Below, one piece after another: positions 23,118 to 29,992 of a DNA stretch of 35,073 nucleotides. Numbering within the stretch: position 1 is the first letter of the stretch; every line of letters starts with the position of its first letter. The DNA is from Pseudonocardia xinjiangensis (GTDB lineage: Bacteria; Actinomycetota; Actinomycetes; Mycobacteriales; Pseudonocardiaceae): contig NZ_JAAXKY010000077.1 of assembly GCF_012911925.1 (NCBI RefSeq), positions 1 through 35,073 of the forward strand, read 5' to 3'. The translations under genes were made by a program, and so were the position numbers. The notes under the pieces are model-generated. The model was given only the letters and a program-made list of their open reading frames with translations, searched no databases and was not told the origin of the DNA.

Positions 23118-23843
23118 TCAGGACGCGGCGGGAACCTCCAGCACGAACACGGACGACTCACCGGAGCCCGGGCGGAGGAACAGCCGCCCGGCCAGGAACT
23201 GGACGAAGGACGGCACCGCGTACCGGGCCGCGTCGAGGAGCTTCGGGAGCTTGCCGTACGGCACGTTCCAGAGCCCGTCGCTGCCCTCGCGCAGCACCGT
23301 GAAGCCCGCTGCGGTGAGGACGGCGCGCCACTCGTCGTGCGGTTTGAGGTTGATGTGGGTGGGGTCCTGGTAGCCGGTCCAGCCCTCGCCCGCCAGACCA
23401 CGCGCGCGGCCGGCCGGGTCCGGCATCACCACCAGTGCGCGTCCGCCCGGCACCAGCACCCGCCGCCAGCAGGCCAGCACCGCCGCGGCCGTCTCGTCGT
23501 CGAGGTGCTCCAGCACGTGGATGGCCGTGAGCCCGCGGAAGTTCGCGTCGGGGATCGCGTCGAGGGTGAGGTACACCGGGCAGCCGGGGGCGGTGCGCCG
23601 GGCGACGGTCGCCGAGTACGGCGAGATCTCGAACCCGGACGCCCGATCGTGCGCCGACAGCCTGCGCAGCAGGTGGCCCGTGCCGCACCCGAAGTCGAGG
23701 TAGGGGCCGCGGCCGAGGTAGCGGCGGACCATCCGGACGTACCAGCGCAGCGCGGGCCGGTCGCCCGCCTGGCCGTTGTTGACGTAGTAGTCGGCGTCGT
23801 AATGGTCGGGCGAGCCGGCGACAGGCTCGAACTCCGTGCTCAC
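23118..23843 (-). CDS. Class I SAM-dependent methyltransferase
   Basis: This is a 241-residue methyltransferase. Motif I is LDFGCGTGHLL, with the Gly-rich turn at residues 52-56. An acidic residue in GFEISP fits the end of strand 2, and IHVLEHLDDE together with VLVPGGRALVVMPDP matches the Methyltransf_11/23 group. The C-terminal part resembles methyltransferases found in polysaccharide clusters. The GTG overlaps the GT4 stop (GTGA, 4 nt), so it is coupled to the upstream gene. An acceptor sugar or lipid carrier is likely from context, but not shown. Confidence 0.83.
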   Translation of the reverse strand: MSTEFEPVAGSPDHYDADYYVNNGQAGDRPALRWYVRMVRRYLGRGPYLDFGCGTGHLLRRLSAHDRASGFEISPYSATVARRTAPGCPVYLTLDAIPDANFRGLTAIHVLEHLDDETAAAVLACWRRVLVPGGRALVVMPDPAGRARGLAGEGWTGYQDPTHINLKPHDEWRAVLTAAGFTVLREGSDGLWNVPYGKLPKLLDAARYAVPSFVQFLAGRLFLRPGSGESSVFVLEVPAAS

Positions 23844-24997
23844 TGCGTGCTCCTGACCTGGTGGGCCGCCTTGTCGATCAGAACTTCGTACCCGTCGAGC
23901 ACCGCCGACACCGAGAACGCCTGGTGGGCGCGGGTGGCTCCGGCCGCACGGTCGGGCGGGTCGGCCTGGAACGAGCGCAGCGCGCGGGTGATCGCCGCCG
24001 GGTCGGCCGGCTGGACGACGGTGCCGAAACCGGTCTGCGCGACGGGCTGCCGCACTCCGGGGATGTCGCTGGACAGCACCGGGACGCCGGCCAGCATCGC
24101 CACGGCCTGCACGATGCCGAAGGCCTCGAACGCGTTGACCGACGGCAGCGTGAACACGTCGAGGGAGGCGTAGAAGTCGCCGATCCGCTCCTCGGGCACG
24201 AAACCCATCAGCCGGATCCGGCTGTCGTCGCCGATCGCCTCGCGCACGCGGTCGACGACGCTGCCGCCCGCGACGTGGGTGAAGTCGCCGCCGATCAGCA
24301 GCCGCGCGTCGGGGTCGGGCAGCGCACGGAACCCGCGCACCAGGTACTCGAGGCCCTTCTCGCGCACGATCCGGCCGAGGAAGCCGACGTGCATGCCGTC
24401 GGTCTCGCGATAGCTCGGCTCACCCGCCGGGGGCGGCGAACACGGGGGTGGGACGACCACCATCGACGGCGCGATCGACGGCCACATGCGGCTGTGCCGG
24501 GCGTAGTCCTCGCTGGTGACGGTGACGACGGCGGACTGCTTCATGGCCAGCCGGTTCGACGCGTCGACGACCAGCCGCTGCACCGTGTTGACCAGCCCTG
24601 GTGGGAGCGTCACGTCGCAGTGGTAGGTGGACACGAGCGGGGTGCGCATCCCGGCGGCGATCGCACCCGCCTCCAGCATCGGGAGCTGCACCGAGCCCAC
24701 CGCGGCCTTCGCCATCGTGGCCCGGGCCAGGCGCACCAGCTGCGGGCTGATCACTCCGCGGCCGAGGCGGGCCAGCACCGGCGCCCGGAGCACCCGGACA
24801 CCGTTGATCTCCTCCTCGAGCGGCAGCGACGAGTCGTAGCGGCTGGTGACGACCGTGACGCGCCGACCGCGGGCCGCGAGGCCCTCCGCGATGTCCCGGG
24901 CCATGTTGGTCAGGCCCGAGACGTACGGGGCGTAGTAGGTCAGCGCGATGACGAGGTCGTCACGGCGCCTGCCGTTGGGGCGTTCCTCAGGAGACAC
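23840..24997 (-). CDS. GT4 family glycosyltransferase with altered EX7E motif
   Basis: This is a 385-residue GT-B enzyme. The N-terminal domain starts LVIALTYYAPYVSGLTNMAR, and the C-terminal domain carries HVGFLGRIVREKGLEYL, the usual donor-phosphate-binding region. The donor-site motif reads EAFGIVQAVAM: the first glutamate (Glu291) is kept, but the second, eight residues on, is Val299 (codon GTG). Related enzymes typically have EA at that point. GTG 24997 is preferred because GGGAG lies seven bases upstream; GTG 25015 is an in-frame alternative. It overlaps the flippase end by about 11 nt and the methyltransferase start by 4 nt. Donor and acceptor are unknown. Confidence 0.83.
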   Translation of the reverse strand: MSPEERPNGRRRDDLVIALTYYAPYVSGLTNMARDIAEGLAARGRRVTVVTSRYDSSLPLEEEINGVRVLRAPVLARLGRGVISPQLVRLARATMAKAAVGSVQLPMLEAGAIAAGMRTPLVSTYHCDVTLPPGLVNTVQRLVVDASNRLAMKQSAVVTVTSEDYARHSRMWPSIAPSMVVVPPPCSPPPAGEPSYRETDGMHVGFLGRIVREKGLEYLVRGFRALPDPDARLLIGGDFTHVAGGSVVDRVREAIGDDSRIRLMGFVPEERIGDFYASLDVFTLPSVNAFEAFGIVQAVAMLAGVPVLSSDIPGVRQPVAQTGFGTVVQPADPAAITRALRSFQADPPDRAAGATRAHQAFSVSAVLDGYEVLIDKAAHQVRSTQ

Positions 24998-26360
24998 TCT
25001 GCAGCTCCCGTTCACGTCGTTCGCTGAGCACCAGCCCGGTGCCCACGAGCCATCCGGCGGCGGAGCCGAGGAGGAAGGCCAGCTCGGCGCGCAGGAGCAG
25101 GTCCGGCACCACCGCCAGCACCACCCCGGCGACGAGCAGTCCCGAGAGCCAGCTCCAGGCCACCAGCCGGTGCCGCACCGATGCGACGAGCACCTGGGTG
25201 ACCAGGACCAGCCCGATGTAGGCCGCGACCCCCACGGCGAGCAGGGCGACGTGCGACCCGGGCAGTACGTAGGCGGGTCCGAAGATCAGCCCGACGAGCC
25301 ACGGCCCGATCAGGAACCCGAGCCCGAGCGCGGCCGCGGCCAGCGCGAGCAGCCCGAGCGAGAGCCACCGGACCACGCGGACGAGCGCGGTCCGGTCACC
25401 CGCGTGCAGGATCGAGGTGAAGATCGGCAGCAACGCCGTCTGCAGCGGCACCACCAGGAACAGCGGGATCCGGGCGAGCGTGAACACCGCGAGGAACTGG
25501 CCGGCGCGGGTGACGTCCATCTGGTTCTGTGCGAGCACCGGCACGAGCACCGGCGGGCCGTTGAGCAGCAGCTGCGCGCACAGCGACCCCATCAGGAGCG
25601 GTGCGACGGCGGTCCAGACGGCCCGGGGGGCGAGACGACCCGCTGCCGGGTCGGGTTCGGTGGCGGCGCGGGTGCGCCTGCGCAGCAGGGAGAGCAGCTG
25701 CGGGGCGTGCGCCAGCCCGATGGCCACGACCAGCGTCCATGCGAACTCCGGGCTGCCGGGGGTGGTCATCAGCGTGGCGACGAGCGCGGCCAGGCCGACC
25801 CGCAGCGCGGAGTCGAGCAGCATGATCGCGGCGTGCCGGCCCATCCGGTCCATCCCGATGAGCGCGCCGCGCACGACGAACTGACCGGCCGACACCAGGC
25901 ACAGCACACCCACCGCCACGACGGTGACCGACTGGCCGCCGAACGCCTTCGACAACAGCGGCCAGCCGAGCGCGACCACCGCGAGGAGGGCCACCGCCAT
26001 CGTGGCCGCCGTGAGCAGAACCGCCCGGAGCACCCCGAGCGGCCGCCTCGGGGTCTGCAGCAGCCGGGCCGTCTCCTGCTCGATGGACAGGAACATCCCG
26101 AACCCGGCCACCTGGGCGAGCGACCAGAAGGCGCCGAAGTAGGCGTACTCGGCGGCGGTGAGGCTGCGCGCGACGATGGCCAGGTAGGCGTTGATGAGCA
26201 GTCCGGACGCCACGATCCCGACGACGACGAGCCCGACCGACCGCATGCGGTTGCCGGGTGTGCTGGCCAGGACCGGGACCTTCCGCTCGAATTCGTCAGG
26301 GGTGCCGATTATGCAGCTTCCGGTCGCTTGCCGTGGGTTGTGCGTCTGCTGGTCCGTCAC
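24987..26360 (-). CDS. Wzx/MOP-type polysaccharide flippase
   Basis: This is a roughly 457-residue polytopic protein with 12 or more helices and no recognisable soluble domain, resembling oligosaccharide flippases of the MOP exporter superfamily. Examples are the pairs around GLVVVGIVASGLLINAYLAI and GQFVVRGALIGMDRMGRHA. It would move a lipid-linked sugar across the membrane. The GTG at 26360 is the most plausible start but lacks a clear ribosome-binding site. The frame is open upstream without family character, so the N-terminus is uncertain by up to about 30 residues. It is the first gene of the minus-strand run flippase-GT4-methyltransferase-aftB-nitroreductase, all closely spaced or overlapping. 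Confidence 0.8.
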   Translation of the reverse strand: MTDQQTHNPRQATGSCIIGTPDEFERKVPVLASTPGNRMRSVGLVVVGIVASGLLINAYLAIVARSLTAAEYAYFGAFWSLAQVAGFGMFLSIEQETARLLQTPRRPLGVLRAVLLTAATMAVALLAVVALGWPLLSKAFGGQSVTVVAVGVLCLVSAGQFVVRGALIGMDRMGRHAAIMLLDSALRVGLAALVATLMTTPGSPEFAWTLVVAIGLAHAPQLLSLLRRRTRAATEPDPAAGRLAPRAVWTAVAPLLMGSLCAQLLLNGPPVLVPVLAQNQMDVTRAGQFLAVFTLARIPLFLVVPLQTALLPIFTSILHAGDRTALVRVVRWLSLGLLALAAAALGLGFLIGPWLVGLIFGPAYVLPGSHVALLAVGVAAYIGLVLVTQVLVASVRHRLVAWSWLSGLLVAGVVLAVVPDLLLRAELAFLLGSAAGWLVGTGLVLSERRERELQSVS

Positions 26361-26717
26361 GGTCGCGCCGTCACCCGGGGCAGGGTGAGTTCTGTGCGCC
26401 TGTGTCTGCGCATGCTCGCGCCTCCTTCGCCCGAAGAGGTGGTCACGGCGCTCACCGTCCGGGTGACGACCGCGGCGTCTGTGACGCACCGCATCCGGCT
26501 GGAGATCGACCACCGCGGAACTGTAGTGGCGACAATCATCCATCCGAGCACGACCCGGTCAGGTCACGCGGGCGCCGCAAGGGGCGTGGCCGGGGAGTTC
26601 TGGCGTCGTTCCTGGTGAAACCGGCGGCAGGTTCGTGCGCATCTCGTTGCCGGAACGTGGCTCTCCCGCAATCAGCCCCGTTCGTGCTCATGGCGGCAGC
26701 CCTGACAGCATGCGGCT
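26361..26717. other. Divergent intergenic region between flippase and emb genes
   Basis: This 357-bp gap separates the divergent flippase and first emb genes. An open frame on the plus strand from a GTG at 26385 to 26618 (77 codons) has about 78 percent G/C third positions. That is lower than in the real genes here, and I recognise no family, so I do not call it a gene. The gap must hold promoters for both neighbours; the only hexamer with good spacing is CAGCAT (26706-26711) before the emb start. No terminator or RNA fold was recognised. Confidence 0.5.
26706..26711 (+). promoter_or_regulatory. Weak -10 (CAGCAT) of a possibly leaderless emb1 transcript
   Basis: CAGCAT is six bases before the GTG at 26718, matching the spacing of the other leaderless candidates. 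It deviates from TANNNT at the first base. Confidence 0.25.
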
Positions 26718-29700
26718 GTGACTGACGTGTCCGACGCCGTGCGGGAGGACGCCGCGGCGCCGGCCGCAGAGGTGGGCGACGACCACGACACCGGCGGCCC
26801 GTCCGACGTCCCGCCCCCCGTCGCGCGCCGAGGGCGGCGCACCGCACTGCTCGCGGGGCTCACCGCGCTCGTGGCCGTCGTGTGCGCCGCGATGCTGCCC
26901 TTCGCCCCCGTCTCCGTCTCGGAGCCGACGGTGAGCTGGCCCGTCGACCCGGCACGTCCGGAGTCGACGCTGCTCTCGCTCACGGCCTACCGGCCGCTGA
27001 CGCTCGACGTGCGCTTCAGCTGCGACGTCGCCCGCACGGCACAGGCGAGCGGTGGCGTCGTGGTGTCCACCGCCGCACCGGAGTCACCGGTGGCCGGGAC
27101 GACCGGAATGATCGTGACCGCCCGCGAGGGCCGCCTGCGGGTCGGCGCGCTGGACCGGCTGTTGGTGGACGAACCGCTGCCCGCCGGACCGTGCGAGTAC
27201 CGGATCACCGGGGACAGCCGGGGGGTCCCGACCTTCGTCCGGCCCGCGCCCGACCCGGCCGACCCGGACTCGCCGGACCTGTCGTCGTTCGCCCAGCCGG
27301 ACAACGCCGAGCTGACCATCAGCCGGGACGGCACCCAGCTCGCCCACACGACTGCGGTACAGCTGCCGGACGTGGACGTGCTCGCCACCGACGCCACCGT
27401 GCTGCCGTCCGGCGGGCTGACCGTCCGGATGCGGGTCGACGACGAGTTCACCAGCAGTCCCACACCGCTGAAGAGCGTGCTGATCTGGACGCTCGTGGTG
27501 GCCGTGATCGCCACTCTCGTGCTGCTGCTGCGCCTCGATCGGATGACGGCGCGGGTGCCGTACAGGTGGCGGCCGGGGTGGCCGCGGATCGTGGACGTCC
27601 TGGTGCCCGCGGTGATCGTCTTCTGGATGTTCGTGGCCCCGGCCACGGACGACGACGGCTACTACGCCGCGATGGCCCGCAACTCGGTGCTCTCCGGCGA
27701 CGTCGGCAACTACTTCCAGCTCTACGACCAGAACTTCACCCCGTTCACCTGGTTCTACCAGTCGCTGGGCTGGTGGCAGCAGCTCGTGGGCAACGCGCCG
27801 GTGCTGCAGCGGATCCCGGCCACGGTGTTCGGGATCGTCACCTGGCTGGTGCTGCGGCGGTTCGTGGTCGCGGCGATGGAGGACTGGGCTCCGCACCGCC
27901 GCGGCGTGCGGATGGCCGCCCACGCCGTGCTCGCGGTGACCTTCCTGTCGTGGTGGGTGCCGCAGGACATGGGGGTGCGCCCGGAGACGGTCGTGGCCGT
28001 GTGCGGCGCGGCCACGATGCTCGCCGTGCTGGCGGCGGGCAGGCGACGGCGCCTGGGGTTCGCCTGGCTCGCGTTCGCGCTGGCCGGGCTCGGTTTCACG
28101 GCACACCCCACGGGCTTCACGCTGTTCGCCCCGCTGCTCGCGGGGCTCCCGCTGCTCTGGCCGGTCGTGCGGGTGGCGGGCGACCGCATCGGCACCGCGC
28201 TGCGTGCGCTGGCCGTGGCGTCGGGCGGGATGGTCGCCCCGCTGCTGGCGTTCAGCGACGGCGGGCTGCGCGACTTCCTGCGTGGCCAGACGATCTTCCT
28301 GTCGCTGCAGGGCCAGGAGAGCTGGACCACCGAGATGCAGCGCTACACCTTCCTGTTCTCCCAGATCCCGATGGGCAACTACGCCAAGCGGGCCGCGGTG
28401 CTGGTGTGCCTGGTCGCCCTCGTGTGGTTCGCGGTGCTCGCCGCGGCGGCCAGGGCCCGCAGGGTGACCGTTCCCGTGCCGTTGTGGCTGGCCGCCTCCA
28501 CCACCGCGCTCGCGTTCGCGGCGCTCTGGCTCACCCCGTCGAAGTGGACCCACCACTTCGGAGCCCTCGCCGGGGTGGGCTCGGCGTTCCTGGCGCTGCT
28601 GCTGGTGATGGCGGTGCCGCTCGTCCGGCAGACGCTGCAGGGGTCGACCCTGCGGGTCGGGCTGCTCGTCGCGGCCGCCGGCTCCTTCGTCGTCGCGATC
28701 GCGCTCGGCTGGCACGGCCCGAACGAGTGGGCCTACGCGTGGCTCGAGGGCGTGCGCCGCCCCGGGCTCCCCCCCGCGGTGAAGAACATCGCTCTGGACC
28801 GGCCCCTGCTGTGGGTGCTCGTCGTGGTCGTACTCGGGCTGATCGCCGGCCTGGCAGCCCGCCGGTTCGGGCGCGGTGACGTGCGGCTCGGGGCGCTGCG
28901 CGCGGTGCCCGCCGTGGTGCTGATCTCGCTGCTGGGCACCACCGTCTACACCGTCGGCACGTTCGGCGCCGCCGCGGTGGCGGGCACCCCCCGCGAGTCC
29001 ATCTGGGCCCAGGGCCTGGCCGACCCGTCGGGGTCGCAGTGCGGCGCCGCAGGCGTGGTGCACGTGCTCGACCCCTCCACCGCGGCGACGCTGCCGCTCG
29101 CGACGGGCCTCCCGGTACCCGCGCCGTCCCGCAACTTCGAGGCGGGCGGTGGCTACTACGCGGGCGACCCGCCGCAGGGACCGGCCGGGGCGGAGGTCTG
29201 GGGCAGCCTCATCTTCCGCAACGGTCACGGCGCCGAGCGCAACACCGGCGACATGGCCACCGGCTGGTACTCGCTCCCGTCCGCGCTGACGGGTGGGGAG
29301 GCCACCACCGTGCTGGCCGCGGGAACGCTCACGGAAACAGACGGCAACAGCCTCACCGCCGTGTACGGCCGCAGGTCGGGCACCGAGGTCACCCCGGCAG
29401 GCGACCAGCCGCTCACGGACGACGCCACCGAGTCGGCATGGCGCACCTTCGTCCTGCAGCCCCCGGCGGGCGCCGACGTGGTGCGGCTCGAGGCCGTGGA
29501 CGCCACGGGCATGGTCAACGGCTTCGTGGCCTTCACCGCGCCCGCCGTCCAACGCCCCGTCGTGCTGTCGGACTACCTGCCGGCCACCGCCCCCGTGGCG
29601 CTGGCGTGGCCGCTCGCGTTCGCCTACCCCTGCCAGCGGCAACCGGCGATCGTCGAGGGGATCACCGAGGCCCCCGAGTACGCCGTGCTGTGGGGAGACG

Positions 29701-29939
29701 GGGACCTGTCCGGCTTCACCGACGGCACCTGGGTGCCGTCCCGGGGCGGTGCGTTCGCCCAGCTGCCCCGTACCCAGGGCGTGCAGCAGCTCGCCGTCGT
29801 CGGCGGGGTGGACCCGAACATCCAGGTGTACTCCTTCAGCACCCCGCTGGCCCGCGCCGCCTACACCGTCTCGGAGACGACGCGGACGGTCCCCGGCGCC
29901 AGCATCGCCACCGGAACGGGTCCCGCCACGAACGGCTGA
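26718..29939 (+). CDS. Arabinosyltransferase, Emb family (first copy)
   Basis: This is a 1073-residue GT-C arabinofuranosyltransferase. A first helix lies at about 38-60. A periplasmic N-terminal domain follows (to about 250), then a helix at VLIWTLVVAVIATLVLLL, further helices, and a C-terminal carbohydrate-binding domain from about 755. The catalytic-region motif DDDGY (Asp311 to Tyr315) is followed by YAAMAR, with Met319 at the place of the M. tuberculosis EmbB Met306 ethambutol determinant. It uses DPA to extend arabinan on the outer face of the membrane. It cannot be assigned to EmbA, EmbB or EmbC by eye. The GTG at 26718 has a weak -10 six bases upstream. A second emb follows after 53 bp. 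Only two copies are present, where mycobacteria have three. Confidence 0.93.
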   Translation: MTDVSDAVREDAAAPAAEVGDDHDTGGPSDVPPPVARRGRRTALLAGLTALVAVVCAAMLPFAPVSVSEPTVSWPVDPARPESTLLSLTAYRPLTLDVRFSCDVARTAQASGGVVVSTAAPESPVAGTTGMIVTAREGRLRVGALDRLLVDEPLPAGPCEYRITGDSRGVPTFVRPAPDPADPDSPDLSSFAQPDNAELTISRDGTQLAHTTAVQLPDVDVLATDATVLPSGGLTVRMRVDDEFTSSPTPLKSVLIWTLVVAVIATLVLLLRLDRMTARVPYRWRPGWPRIVDVLVPAVIVFWMFVAPATDDDGYYAAMARNSVLSGDVGNYFQLYDQNFTPFTWFYQSLGWWQQLVGNAPVLQRIPATVFGIVTWLVLRRFVVAAMEDWAPHRRGVRMAAHAVLAVTFLSWWVPQDMGVRPETVVAVCGAATMLAVLAAGRRRRLGFAWLAFALAGLGFTAHPTGFTLFAPLLAGLPLLWPVVRVAGDRIGTALRALAVASGGMVAPLLAFSDGGLRDFLRGQTIFLSLQGQESWTTEMQRYTFLFSQIPMGNYAKRAAVLVCLVALVWFAVLAAAARARRVTVPVPLWLAASTTALAFAALWLTPSKWTHHFGALAGVGSAFLALLLVMAVPLVRQTLQGSTLRVGLLVAAAGSFVVAIALGWHGPNEWAYAWLEGVRRPGLPPAVKNIALDRPLLWVLVVVVLGLIAGLAARRFGRGDVRLGALRAVPAVVLISLLGTTVYTVGTFGAAAVAGTPRESIWAQGLADPSGSQCGAAGVVHVLDPSTAATLPLATGLPVPAPSRNFEAGGGYYAGDPPQGPAGAEVWGSLIFRNGHGAERNTGDMATGWYSLPSALTGGEATTVLAAGTLTETDGNSLTAVYGRRSGTEVTPAGDQPLTDDATESAWRTFVLQPPAGADVVRLEAVDATGMVNGFVAFTAPAVQRPVVLSDYLPATAPVALAWPLAFAYPCQRQPAIVEGITEAPEYAVLWGDGDLSGFTDGTWVPSRGGAFAQLPRTQGVQQLAVVGGVDPNIQVYSFSTPLARAAYTVSETTRTVPGASIATGTGPATNG

Positions 29940-29947
29940 CGCATCCC

Positions 29948-29969
29948 TCACCCCCACCACTCGGGGTGA
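29948..29969 (+). terminator. 7-bp-arm hairpin between the two emb genes
   Basis: TCACCCC and GGGGTGA form a perfect inverted repeat around an 8-nt loop, starting 8 nt after the first emb stop. It could be a terminator. It could also be an operator for the second emb promoter, because its right half lies in the motif shared with 6814-6832. Confidence 0.4.
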
Positions 29970-29973
29970 TCGC
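29955..29973 (+). promoter_or_regulatory. Motif shared with the exopolysaccharide operon promoter
   Basis: CACCACTCGGGGTGATCGC matches 6814-6832 at 17 of 19 positions. The GGTGA half ends 11 bp before the emb2 -10 here and 21 bp before the TAATTT at 6850, a difference of one helical turn. A common regulator is possible. Confidence 0.35.
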
Positions 29974-29980
29974 CTCGACA

Positions 29981-29986
29981 TAGGGT
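29981..29986 (+). promoter_or_regulatory. -10 element TAGGGT of a leaderless emb2 promoter
   Basis: TAGGGT fits TANNNT and is followed by GACGCC and then the GTG at 29993. It would let the second emb gene be transcribed independently of the first. Confidence 0.5.
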
Positions 29987-29992
29987 GACGCC

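Noticed and set aside
24948..26618. Plus-strand frame of over 550 codons opposite the GT4 and flippase genes
   Set aside because: Its Gln/His/Arg/Gly-rich translation is typical of an antisense shadow. Only the end, 26385-26618, lies in intergenic DNA and is noted as a weak possibility.
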